Source of the DNA: JBCAWW01 sp045106675
GTDB lineage: Bacteria > Bacteroidota > Bacteroidia > J057
Assembly: GCA_045106675.1 (NCBI GenBank)
Contig: JBGCFA010000101.1
Location: 1 to 17,074, forward strand
Reading direction: 5' to 3'
DNA length: 17,074 nucleotides
Shown here: piece by piece, positions 1-6,915 of the stretch
Numbering within the stretch: the stretch's first letter is position 1
How the letters are laid out: the number at the start of each line of letters is the position of its first letter
Position numbers and translations under genes: made by a program
Notes under the pieces: generated by a model
What the model was told of the DNA's origin: nothing
The model's database searches: none
Seen by the model: the letters and a program-made list of their open reading frames with translations, nothing else

Positions 1-298
1 TACGGCTGAGATCCCCATTGCCTGTATCGAAAAGCATATTGAGGTATTCTTGTCTCAGACGGGCACTATGATAGAGGCTATCGCGTGGATAATAGCGTTC
101 CCCACGGGGGGACTCCTCTCCATTAAATCTGCGAAAAAACTGGTTTACTTGCTTGGTTGAAGCGTAAAGTACGCGTTCATCGCCCAAATAATCGTCCACT
201 CGCTGGGCAGCTAATGGAGAAAGGATCGTGAACAAACAGAGTATAATGAGCCAATAGCGTAGAGATTGGTGTGAAATAAAACGGCTAATGGCGATCAT
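1..298 (-). CDS. Secreted protein of unknown function (partial, C-terminus off the left edge)
   Basis: An open reading frame of 99 codons runs without a stop from an ATG at 296-298 to the left edge. It begins with a short basic/polar stretch followed by a hydrophobic run (WLIILCLFTILSPLAA, about residues 16-31) and an AAQ-like cleavage site, so export by Sec is likely. The visible mature part is rich in charged and aromatic residues and includes QVNQFFRRFNGEE near residues 50-62. I do not recognise a named domain. It lies 115 bases downstream of two other minus-strand genes for exported proteins (414-1654), from which it is separated by a terminator-like hairpin, so it may be functionally linked but separately transcribed. 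No catalytic motif is visible. The reading is supported by clean codon continuity and the signal peptide; the function is unknown. Confidence 0.72.
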   Translation of the reverse strand, partial: MIAISRFISHQSLRYWLIILCLFTILSPLAAQRVDDYLGDERVLYASTKQVNQFFRRFNGEESPRGERYYPRDSLYHSARLRQEYLNMLFDTGNGDLSR

Positions 299-349
299 AT
301 ATGAATGATGTGATTGGATATACCGCTTATTTAAGTGTGCGGTCAGAAC

Positions 350-406
350 TGAAAATAAAAATCATCCCAGATATACTGCGTTTTAGCAAGGCCTTACATC
401 TGGGAT
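350..406 (-). terminator. Candidate intrinsic terminator after the 414-986 gene
   Basis: Reading the minus strand just past the TAA stop of the upstream gene, ATCCCAGAT (398-406) is followed 25 bases later by its perfect complement ATCTGGGAT (364-372) and then, after GA, by the T-rich run TTTTTATTTT. The 9-bp stem and T-tract fit a rho-independent terminator, though the loop is long. Confidence 0.5.
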
Positions 407-413
407 CATATAT

Positions 414-986
414 TTAGCTAGTGGTCTCTTTGACGCGAATATCTCCGAGAAGTACGTCCCAAAACTCTATGGTGCGTCCTCCGATTTGGGTACTCTTGCG
501 TTCGACGTAGACGGTAATATCTTTTTTAGTTGTATCCATATACTTCAAACCTTCTTTGGTTACCCCTTCAAAACGCTGATAGATGGTAATCACCCCTACA
601 TAACGTCCGTCAGGTTGTAACTCTAAGTCAGAGATATACTGAATCTTGAACCAGCGAATACTGACTTGATCATAATTCAAGGCCATCAAGCGTTCGCAAT
701 AGCGACGAGGACCAAAATATTGGATCTCTTCTCTATATAGTGAAGAAACGCCAATTTCGGCATCATCAGCAAATAACTCTACGGCACGATCTATTACACG
801 ATCTGCTTCAGAGAAGGGAGTGTCTTTATCCCCAATGATACTGATATAGGTACTAAGGTCGCGGACTTTCTCCATCGCGAGGGAGTCAATCGCTTGCTTA
901 CGTTCTGGCGAAATATCAGCCTGAGCAAAAAGGACAGTGCCACTCATCATACCCCAAAGCAGCAATACAGCAGTTAGTATTCTCAT
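414..986 (-). CDS. Secreted protein with possible NTF2-like fold, 190 aa
   Basis: The product has a clear Sec signal peptide (hydrophobic residues about 5-21, cleavage after LFAQ) and a mature domain of about 165 residues. The central part reads as a helix with RAVELFADDAEIGVSS, then a helix around RRYCERLMAL, then alternating hydrophobic strands (VSIRWFKIQYISDLEL, GRYVGVITIYQRFEG, DITVYVER, IEFWDVLLGDIRV). That helix-helix-curved-sheet pattern is what an NTF2/SnoaL-like protein would give; this is inference from the pattern, with no motif proving it. Its ATG overlaps the stop of the upstream 983-1654 gene by four bases (ATGA), so the two are almost certainly translated together. A terminator-like hairpin follows the stop. 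No enzymatic residues are recognisable; a ligand-binding or structural envelope role is possible but not shown. Confidence 0.85.
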   Translation of the reverse strand: MRILTAVLLLWGMMSGTVLFAQADISPERKQAIDSLAMEKVRDLSTYISIIGDKDTPFSEADRVIDRAVELFADDAEIGVSSLYREEIQYFGPRRYCERLMALNYDQVSIRWFKIQYISDLELQPDGRYVGVITIYQRFEGVTKEGLKYMDTTKKDITVYVERKSTQIGGRTIEFWDVLLGDIRVKETTS

Positions 987-1654
987 TGTTTTATCAATTC
1001 AAGTTCTTTGATTCTTCCGTTTGCGTCTAAAACGACATTGCGTACCCTGTTGGTATTATTGCCAGTATCTTTGATATAGTTGAGGTATTTGCGAATAGTA
1101 GTAGGACGATCATAATCAACGGAACTACCACTTTGGCTTATGACGATCAAAACGGGTGTCCGGTCAGAACTGAACATCCCAATCAATTCTTCAATCTTAG
1201 CATTGGCAATCGCTTCATTGCCTGCACTTGAAATAGCGCCAAACATTTGATCTACCCTCGGTCCTACATTTTTGCTCTCGGCCTCAGCTGCAGCGGCGGC
1301 CGCAGCGACTTCAGCAGTGGCCCTTTCTCGTTCTAGACGTTCGCGCTCCTGTTGGAGGTGATACTCCGCTTTACGAATAGCTACCATTACTTCTGCATTA
1401 TCGATATTTCGTGCCTTGATCTCAGCTAGTTGCCTATCAAGTGCATCAAGGTGATCGAAGCCACCACAAACAGATGCAGAAATTTCGGCAAGTTCCTTAA
1501 GGGCAATATCTACTTTCTTTGCGGCCATTGCTTCTTGTCTAGCCATTTCCTCAGCGAGTTCTTTTTTCTTCCTACAGCCTACAGAGCCAAAGGCCATGGT
1601 TGTAGCGAGGAGCATGATCATCATGCGATAAGTCCAGTGGGCAGTCCAATTCAT
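983..1654 (-). CDS. Lipoprotein-like coiled-coil protein with C-terminal domain related in pattern to its neighbour, 223 aa
   Basis: The N-terminus has a hydrophobic segment (MMIMLLATTMAFGSVGC) ending in a cysteine at about residue 27. The lipobox is imperfect (serine at -3), so lipoprotein processing is likely but not certain. Residues about 30-60 and 85-130 are strongly charged, helical and probably coiled coil, with an alanine-rich run (AEVAAAAAAAEAE). The C-terminal 80 residues (IEELIGMFSSDRTPVLIVIS, then TIRKYLNYIKD, then VVLDANGRIKELELIKQ) repeat the layout of the middle of the 190-aa protein next door. ATG at 1652-1654 is used here; the internal ATG at codon 11 (1622-1624) would give a more compact signal peptide and is an equal alternative. 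The stop overlaps the start of the next gene, indicating an operon. A large inverted repeat lies just upstream. Function unknown. Confidence 0.82.
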   Translation of the reverse strand: MNWTAHWTYRMMIMLLATTMAFGSVGCRKKKELAEEMARQEAMAAKKVDIALKELAEISASVCGGFDHLDALDRQLAEIKARNIDNAEVMVAIRKAEYHLQQERERLERERATAEVAAAAAAAEAESKNVGPRVDQMFGAISSAGNEAIANAKIEELIGMFSSDRTPVLIVISQSGSSVDYDRPTTIRKYLNYIKDTGNNTNRVRNVVLDANGRIKELELIKQ

Positions 1655-1680
1655 AGGGGGGAATCTTATAGTATAATATT

Positions 1681-1747
1681 GAGAGTAGAAATTGGAATTT
1701 ATCAGAATTTTCGAATTTCCAATTGCTTTATTCCAATTTCAACTCTC
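1681..1747. repeat. 18-bp inverted repeat with a 31-base loop, upstream of the lipoprotein-like gene
   Basis: Arms 1681-1698 and 1730-1747 are complementary at 17 of 18 positions (GAGAGT then A or T, then GAAATTGGAAT). The loop contains a further related element (AATTTCCAATTG, about 1714-1725) that could pair with either arm, so alternative foldings are possible. It lies between the end of the phosphorylase-family gene (1787) and the start of the gene at 1654. There is no T-tract after it on the minus strand, so it is not a typical intrinsic terminator. Confidence 0.7.
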
Positions 1748-1786
1748 TCTTCTTTGTATTTAACGTTCGCTGACTAAGCGATATTC

Positions 1787-3439
1787 TTAAAACAGTCGCT
1801 CATAATACTCCCGAGCCATGCGGTTGGAGTCAAAAAATGGCACAACTTCGCGCATGCTATTTTTGACAATCTTGAGCCATGCATCAGGTTTTTCATAATA
1901 AGTTGGGATGATCTCAGAAGTCAAGATGCGCATTAAATTGTGATAATCCTGATTGTCTTGCGTCTCATTGGATTGAGTCATATCAGCCTCAGGTATAATA
2001 AATGCATTATGCCCGTGCTTTTCAAATTCAGGAATCCAACCATCATTGACAGAGAAATTGACAGAAGCATTCATGGCGGCAGTCATTCCACTGGTGCCGG
2101 AAGCTTCCATAGGGCGACGAGGCGTATTGAGCCAGACGTCTGAGCCAAATTTCAAAGCTTTGGAAAGATCCATTTCATATCCCGTAACCACAGCAGAATT
2201 ATGACTCAGGCGAGTCATTTGGATCAAACGATTGAAGAGATCGACGGCATAATCGTCTTTGGGATAAGGTTTACCCGCCCAGATTACTTGTATCGGCTGC
2301 TCCGAACGATTGAGTAGCTGGTAAAATCGAGTCAAATCACGCATGATTAGATCAGCTCGCTTATATGCAGCAAAGCGGCGGGCCCAAACAATGGTCAGGA
2401 TATCTGGATCAAGGATTTTGCCAGTTTGGTGAGCCACGATTTCAAAGAGCTCTTTTTTCATTTCTCTTTTCCGCTCGCGGAACGCCTTGTCGTCATCTGT
2501 GTCTAAGGCTGCTTTGAGCGATTTGTCTTGCCAAAACTCTTGGTTTTGAGAGTTGGTTATGCCAATGATCTCTTGTTTTGGCTCCACATGTTGCCACATC
2601 TCATTAGAGACTTTGGCGTGAAGCTGAGAAACACCATTAGCTTTATTAGACATACGCAAGGCAGCTGGAGTATAGCCAAACTGATCTCCTTGCTCACCTG
2701 TGATTTCGCGTACTGTATCTAAGTCCAGTCCATTGAAGAAGTTCATATCCTTGAGTTGATGGATATTGCGTTCTTCATTACCGGCTCTTACAGGAGTATG
2801 AGTTGTAAAGACTAATTGCTCACGTACTTTGGCGATGTCCTTATGCTTATAATAAAGATGAAAAGCCAGCGGCAAGGCATGAGCTTCATTCATATGATAC
2901 ACATCTGCGCCACCAAGTGCCTCCACTACTTTGATACCACCGATTCCCAAGACGATACTTTGGGCAATACGAGCAGAGTCATTGTTATCATAGAGTTGAT
3001 GCGAGATCGTACAGGAGAGATAATCATTAAATTCCTCACGGTCAGTAGTCAGGAAATACATCGGTACTGTACCAAAAACTTCAGGTGGAAGATAGAAGGC
3101 CTGCACTTTGACTTCATGATCACGGATTTTGACCGGAACAATAATATCTGTCGGCTGCAAAAAGGAGTAATAACGTTCGCGATTAAGCACCTTCATCTGG
3201 CTATTGGCATCACGCATTTGATCATAGTAGCCAAATTTCCAGAGCATGCCGATGCCAATCATATTTTGCTTTTCGGCATGTGCACTTCGCATATGTGAGC
3301 CAGCGAGGTATCCAAGCCCACCAGAGTATATTTTAAATGCCGGATCTATCCCAAATTCCATCGAAAAGTAAGCAACTTTCTTGCTGTAAGCTTCAGCAGG
3401 TTCATAAGGATGTTCCCAAGTGCAGTTCGTTTTTAGCAT
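1787..3439 (-). CDS. Alpha-glucan phosphorylase-family protein (GT35-like), short form, PLP lysine replaced
   Basis: The 550-residue product matches the alpha-glucan/glycogen phosphorylase family along its length. KKVAYFSMEFG and IYSGGLGYLAGSH stand near the N-terminus (about 21-48), VFTTHTPVRAGNE in the middle, TIVWARRFAAYKRADLI and PIQVIWAGKPYPKDD in the second Rossmann-like half, and DVWLNTPRRPMEASGTSGM near 434-452. Known members transfer glucosyl units between alpha-1,4-glucan and phosphate using pyridoxal phosphate bound to a lysine directly after the GTxxM motif. Here that position is threonine 453 (codon ACT, complement of 2081-2083), so the usual Schiff base cannot form. The protein is also shorter than classical GlgP (about 800 residues). 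Phosphorylase activity is therefore uncertain; it could be a non-PLP glucan-binding or glycosyltransferase relative. ATG at 3437-3439 is the start, and a TAnnTTTG box lies 50 bases upstream. Confidence 0.88.
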   Translation of the reverse strand: MLKTNCTWEHPYEPAEAYSKKVAYFSMEFGIDPAFKIYSGGLGYLAGSHMRSAHAEKQNMIGIGMLWKFGYYDQMRDANSQMKVLNRERYYSFLQPTDIIVPVKIRDHEVKVQAFYLPPEVFGTVPMYFLTTDREEFNDYLSCTISHQLYDNNDSARIAQSIVLGIGGIKVVEALGGADVYHMNEAHALPLAFHLYYKHKDIAKVREQLVFTTHTPVRAGNEERNIHQLKDMNFFNGLDLDTVREITGEQGDQFGYTPAALRMSNKANGVSQLHAKVSNEMWQHVEPKQEIIGITNSQNQEFWQDKSLKAALDTDDDKAFRERKREMKKELFEIVAHQTGKILDPDILTIVWARRFAAYKRADLIMRDLTRFYQLLNRSEQPIQVIWAGKPYPKDDYAVDLFNRLIQMTRLSHNSAVVTGYEMDLSKALKFGSDVWLNTPRRPMEASGTSGMTAAMNASVNFSVNDGWIPEFEKHGHNAFIIPEADMTQSNETQDNQDYHNLMRILTSEIIPTYYEKPDAWLKIVKNSMREVVPFFDSNRMAREYYERLF

Positions 3440-3489
3440 GTAAGTGATAATTGATTCTTTTGTGCTTCAAAATATCAGAGGCAGAGAAA

Positions 3490-3497
3490 CAAAGATA
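3490..3497 (-). promoter_or_regulatory. Candidate Bacteroidota -7 box for the phosphorylase-family gene
   Basis: The minus strand reads TATCTTTG, a perfect match to TAnnTTTG, in the gap between the DUF58 stop and the phosphorylase-family start, predicting a 5' leader of about 40 bases. A clear -33 TTTG is not seen at the expected distance; only a run of T residues lies upstream. Confidence 0.4.
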
Positions 3498-3547
3498 GCA
3501 GGGATTTGGCGAAAAAAAAGCCGAGCTATTTGGGGAGGTTTGTATAA

Positions 3548-4465
3548 TTAGCGGCGTTTCCCTCTGCTAGAAAAAAGACTCAAGAGAGCCTGGACATAAG
3601 ATTCACGAGTATTGATGCTGACAAAATCTGCTCCTGCCCGTAGAAATGTTTCTCGTGTACGTTTTAAATTATCTTGATACCACTTACCGTAGGCCTCACG
3701 AGCGCCTTTTTGAGCGGTGTCTAGCCAGATGGTTTGTCCACTTTCAGCATCTTGAACACGTGCTAGTCCCACATTGGGCAATTCAGCCTCGCGTTCATCG
3801 AAGATGTGCAAACCCACAACATCATGACGACGACGAGCGATAGTCAGAGCTTCTTTATAATCTGGACCCGTATTCATGAAGTCCGAAATCACAAAAAGGA
3901 TACTGCGCTTCTTCAACATATTGGTAAGATGGCGCAGCGCTTCGCCGATATCAGTGCCTTTGCCTTTGGCTTCAGGTTCAACTAAATCACGGATGATGCG
4001 GAGGATGTGGTTTTTTCCTTTCTTAGGAACGAGAAACTTTTCAGTTTGCTCGGTAAACATCATCAAGCCAACCTTATCATTGTTATTGATAGCGGAAAAA
4101 GAAAGGACAGCACAAATCTCAGCAATAAAGTCTTGCTTACGCTGGGCTTGATTTTCGGCATTGATATAGGTCCCAAAATGAGTTGAAGCACTGACATCAA
4201 CTAAGAGCATGACCGTTAGTTCACGTTCTTCTTCAAATATTTTGATAAATGGTTCATCAAAGCGTGCCGTAACGTTCCAATCTATATTGCGGACATCATC
4301 GCCGTATTGGTAAGCACGGACTTCACTAAAGGACATACCGCGACCTTTGAAGGCCGAATGATAACCACCGGAGAAGAGCTGATTGGAGAGCCCACGCGTT
4401 TTGATTTCAATTTTGCGGACCTTCTTGAGGAGTTCTGTAGTACGATCGGTGGAGTTTTGCGCCAT
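3548..4465 (-). CDS. DUF58 domain protein (von Willebrand A-like fold)
   Basis: The product carries the DUF58 signature GRGMSFSEVRAYQYGDDVRN followed by IDWNVTARFDEPFIKIFEEE, then a strand ending LLVDVSAS, which gives the DxSxS metal-ion-dependent adhesion motif of vWA domains. The C-terminal half continues the vWA fold (ILFVISDFMNTG, HDVVGLHIFDERE). There is no transmembrane segment. DUF58 proteins are usually encoded beside a MoxR-type AAA+ ATPase and vWA membrane proteins and are thought to work in chaperone-like maturation of envelope or metal enzymes; no such partner is present between here and 17074. I place the start at ATG 4463-4465; a TTG two codons upstream (4469-4471) is in frame but less likely. 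It is divergent from the RNA methyltransferase gene. Confidence 0.9.
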   Translation of the reverse strand: MAQNSTDRTTELLKKVRKIEIKTRGLSNQLFSGGYHSAFKGRGMSFSEVRAYQYGDDVRNIDWNVTARFDEPFIKIFEEERELTVMLLVDVSASTHFGTYINAENQAQRKQDFIAEICAVLSFSAINNNDKVGLMMFTEQTEKFLVPKKGKNHILRIIRDLVEPEAKGKGTDIGEALRHLTNMLKKRSILFVISDFMNTGPDYKEALTIARRRHDVVGLHIFDEREAELPNVGLARVQDAESGQTIWLDTAQKGAREAYGKWYQDNLKRTRETFLRAGADFVSINTRESYVQALLSLFSSRGKRR

Positions 4466-4504
4466 TAACAATAATTTGAGCTGCTAATTTACAAATTGAG
4501 GTGC

Positions 4505-4512
4505 TAGTTTTG
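4505..4512 (+). promoter_or_regulatory. Candidate -7 box for the RNA methyltransferase gene
   Basis: TAGTTTTG matches TAnnTTTG and ends 24 bases before the ATG at 4537. A TTTG lies at 4475-4478, 26 bases upstream, longer than the usual spacing of about 17-23, so the assignment is tentative. The same eight bases occur in front of the DPP IV gene. Confidence 0.38.
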
Positions 4513-4536
4513 TACTAACGAAATGTTAAAAATGTT

Positions 4537-5064
4537 ATGAATCGTCCAAAGCGAAAATTAGCGGAGTTAAATCGATTGAGTGTGGAAGCGTTCCGCGAAG
4601 CAGAAAAACGACCTCTAGTGGTGATCCTAGATCAGGTTAGGAGCATGCACAATGTAGGTTCGGTATTTCGTTCAGCAGATGCTTTTCGGGTTGAGAAACT
4701 TTATCTCTGCGGTATTACACCTAAGCCTCCACACCGTGAAATACGCAAAACTGCCATTGGAGCGACAGAAAGTGTGACGTGGGAAGCAGCAGAGGATGCA
4801 CTTACAATTTGTCAGCAATTACAAGCCGATGGATATCAGATTTTGGCCTTGGAGCAAGCGCATAATAGCGTGATGCTTCCCGAGTTTAACCCTAAAGAGA
4901 ACGAAAAGTATGCTGTCGTAATTGGACATGAAGTGGATGGGGTGCAACAAGCCATCGTCGATATAGCGGATACTGCTTTAGAGATTCCTCAATTTGGCAC
5001 CAAGCACAGTCTTAATGTCTCAGTAGCTTCTGGAATCGTATTATATGCATTGACACGCTTTTAG
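4537..5064 (+). CDS. SpoU/TrmH-family RNA 2'-O-methyltransferase
   Basis: The 175-residue protein shows all three SPOUT trefoil-knot motifs. Motif 1 is NVGSVFRSADAF (residues 39-50) with the invariant asparagine and arginine; motif 2 is VVIGHEVDGV (127-136); motif 3 is LEIPQFGTKHSLNVSVASGI (148-167). These make the knotted S-adenosylmethionine site and the ribose-methylating active site used on tRNA or rRNA. The length corresponds to a bare catalytic domain with about 25 N-terminal residues and no added RNA-binding domain. The exact target nucleotide (TrmH, TrmL or rRNA type) cannot be told from sequence alone, so no symbol is given. It is a single-gene unit on the plus strand, with a compact hairpin overlapping its stop codon. 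Confidence 0.93.
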   Translation: MNRPKRKLAELNRLSVEAFREAEKRPLVVILDQVRSMHNVGSVFRSADAFRVEKLYLCGITPKPPHREIRKTAIGATESVTWEAAEDALTICQQLQADGYQILALEQAHNSVMLPEFNPKENEKYAVVIGHEVDGVQQAIVDIADTALEIPQFGTKHSLNVSVASGIVLYALTRF

Positions 5065-5076
5065 CAGCTAAAAGCG
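5056..5076 (+). other. Perfect 9-bp hairpin overlapping the methyltransferase stop codon
   Basis: CGCTTTTAG (5056-5064), which includes the TAG stop, is followed by a three-base CAG loop and the exact complement CTAAAAGCG (5068-5076). No T-run follows on the plus strand, so it may be an RNA 3'-end stabiliser or an atypical terminator. Confidence 0.5.
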
Positions 5077-5209
5077 ACTCGTCAGGAAAAAATCTTATAA
5101 AAAATATCATTTGATGTCCCCTTTTTGGCAAACAGCTTCGTGATAGGGCAAATGAAGCTTACTAAAAGGTAGTGAGTCATTCAATCAGTAACCTATTAAC
5201 CGTAAAAAA

Positions 5210-5557
5210 ATGAAAGAATTCATGATGCTTTTCGTTGGCGCCGATTATCAAGAACTAGGACTTTCCCCAGAGCAATTGCAGGGGAGAATGGGGAAATGGT
5301 TTGCCTGGGGTGCTAAAATGAAAGAGCAGGGCGTTTTACGAGGAGGAGAAGCATTACTTAATCAGGGAAAGCGCGTAACTGGCCCACAAAGAGTCGTATC
5401 AGATGGCCCTTTTGTAGAAAGCAAAGAATTGATAGGCGGCTATTATACCGTAGCAGCAGAAAAGGTTGAAGATGTTGTTAAAATCGCGGAAGATTATCCA
5501 GATTATGATCTTGGTGGTGCGGTTGAGATCCGTGAAATAATGAAATTTGAGCAATAG
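5210..5557 (+). CDS. DGPF/YCII-domain protein, partner of the adjacent ECF sigma factor
   Basis: The 115-residue protein is a single YCII-related domain: the MKEFMMLFVGAD opening strand, a helix SPEQLQGRMGKWFAWGAKM, LRGGEALL, and the diagnostic DGPFVESKELIGGYY segment with DGPF at residues 65-68. Such proteins have a ferredoxin-like fold and are the standard genomic partner of ECF42-type sigma factors. Their biochemical role is not established, and conserved acidic and histidine residues have led to suggestions of enzymatic activity. Here the stop codon overlaps the presumed TTG start of the sigma gene by 11 bases, which implies translational coupling. The ATG at 5210 follows an A-rich leader; no Shine-Dalgarno sequence is visible. 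Confidence 0.92.
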   Translation: MKEFMMLFVGADYQELGLSPEQLQGRMGKWFAWGAKMKEQGVLRGGEALLNQGKRVTGPQRVVSDGPFVESKELIGGYYTVAAEKVEDVVKIAEDYPDYDLGGAVEIREIMKFEQ

Positions 5558-6818
5558 CAGCGAAAATAAAATCGTAGACCATCTTTTCAGACATCAGTAT
5601 GGAAAGATGGTCGCGATTTTAATACGCTTGTTTGGCGCATCTAAAATCGAATTAGTTGAAGATGCGATACAGGATACTTTTCTGAAAGCAGCGCTAAAAT
5701 GGAGAAATGAACTCCCCAAAAATCCAGAAGCCTGGTTGACGCTTGCCGCAAAAAATAGAGTCATCGACCTTCTTAGACAACTCAATGCGACCCAAGAAAG
5801 GCACGACCAAATTATTCATGGCTCGGTGGCGCTCGAAATCAACGAATATTTTCTAGATCATGAAGTAGCAGACAGTCAATTACGCATGATCTTCTTGGCT
5901 TGTAACCCAACCTTTTCACAAGCCGAGCAAATTGCTTTTGCCTTGAAGTCTATTTCTGGTTTTTCTTTGAAGGAGATAGCTGCGGCCCTGCTCCAAAAAG
6001 AAGAAACTATCAAAAAACGATTAACACGAGCGCGCCTAAAAATCAAAGAGAAGGCAATCCAATTGGAATATCCCAGCGCGAATGAAATCCCGGCGCGTAT
6101 ATCAGCAGTCCTACAAATCATTTACCTCATCTTCAATGAAGGCTTTCACTCCACAAAACCTGACATCCTGATCAGCAAAGATCTTTGTGGGGAAGCTTTG
6201 AGGCTATGCAAACTACTTTTGGTGAAAGAGCGATTTCGAACCGGTAGCCTATATGCCCTTTTTGCGTTGCTTTGTTTTCATTCTGCACGGCTAGAATCCA
6301 AAATCTCAGATGGAGCTATCGTCGATCTAAAACATCAGGATCGATCAAAATGGTATATGCCATTGATTAAACTAGGATTTGACGCATTGGCCAAGTCTAC
6401 GGAATTCGCTGACAATTCTATCTATCATTTGGAAGCAGCGATCGCAGTCGAGCACATCCAAGCCAATAAGTTTGAAGACACCAACTGGGCCCAAATCTTG
6501 ACACTCTATGATGAGATGTACCAATTGATACCTTCTGACAATATCTTATTGTCGCAGGCGTCCATTTTATTACAAAAGGAAGAAGCGTTCCTTGCCAAGG
6601 AAAAACTAGAGCAGATCAATGTATCCCACTTGCAACAAAGACAATACCTATATCATGGCGTATGGGCTGAGTACTATGATAAAACGGGTAATCATGGCAA
6701 GGCATTAGAAGAGATTGAATTGGCTATCGAATCCTGTTCAAACCAGCTCGAAACACATTTTTTGGAGCAAAAACGGCAAGCCTGGATCAGCCAACATTTA
6801 GATGATATAGCCTCATAG
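5547..6818 (+). CDS. ECF42-type RNA polymerase sigma factor with long C-terminal extension
   Basis: Residues about 11-80 form sigma region 2 (DHLFRHQYGKMVAILIRLFG, VEDAIQDTFLKA, WLTLAAKNRVIDLLR). Residues about 110-168 form region 4 with its helix-turn-helix (FSLKEIAAALLQKEETIKKRL). From about 185 onward comes the DUF6596-type extension, including IIYLIFNEGF, and then a helical TPR-like repeat region to residue 423. This layout, and the DGPF gene directly upstream, are the marks of the ECF42 group. In that group the C-terminal extension, rather than an anti-sigma factor, is known to control activity; none is encoded nearby. The start must be TTG 5547-5549: an in-frame stop lies two codons upstream and the first in-frame ATG (codon 21) would cut into region 2. 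The inducing signal and target promoters cannot be read from here. Confidence 0.92.
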   Translation: MSNSSENKIVDHLFRHQYGKMVAILIRLFGASKIELVEDAIQDTFLKAALKWRNELPKNPEAWLTLAAKNRVIDLLRQLNATQERHDQIIHGSVALEINEYFLDHEVADSQLRMIFLACNPTFSQAEQIAFALKSISGFSLKEIAAALLQKEETIKKRLTRARLKIKEKAIQLEYPSANEIPARISAVLQIIYLIFNEGFHSTKPDILISKDLCGEALRLCKLLLVKERFRTGSLYALFALLCFHSARLESKISDGAIVDLKHQDRSKWYMPLIKLGFDALAKSTEFADNSIYHLEAAIAVEHIQANKFEDTNWAQILTLYDEMYQLIPSDNILLSQASILLQKEEAFLAKEKLEQINVSHLQQRQYLYHGVWAEYYDKTGNHGKALEEIELAIESCSNQLETHFLEQKRQAWISQHLDDIAS

Positions 6819-6849
6819 CAAAGCATATAAGTCAAGATTTAAGGTCTCT

Positions 6850-6868
6850 CGCTTCGCGGAACGCTTTT
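6850..6868 (+). terminator. Weak candidate terminator between convergent genes
   Basis: GCTTC and GAACGC (6850-6863) can form a five-pair stem with one bulge and a GCG loop, followed by TTTTT (6864-6868). It lies 32 bases past the sigma factor stop. The stem is short, so this is a weak call. Confidence 0.25.
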
Positions 6869-6915
6869 TCGCATGCAGCTTTAGCCTGAACGAGACTGAA
6901 TGTTTGGAAAATGTT

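Noticed and set aside
1681..1747. Inverted repeat as the ends of a miniature transposable element
   Set aside because: Arms are separated by only 31 bases, no target-site duplication is visible, and no second copy is seen in the window.
1430..1777. Plus-strand open frame of 115 codons across the lipoprotein-like gene
   Set aside because: It is antisense to a gene with a signal peptide and coherent protein sequence, has a cysteine-rich composition of no known kind, and runs into the inverted repeat.
2816..3298. Plus-strand open frame of 160 codons inside the phosphorylase-family gene
   Set aside because: It is antisense to well-conserved phosphorylase motifs; its own translation has no recognisable domain or signal.
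3505..3545. T8 run on the minus strand after the DUF58 gene as an intrinsic terminator
   Set aside because: No convincing stem could be drawn directly before the T-run.
4466..4471. TTG start two codons before the DUF58 ATG
   Set aside because: An ATG is available in frame at 4463-4465 and nothing in the two extra codons is needed for the domain; unlike the three genes where TTG is the only choice.
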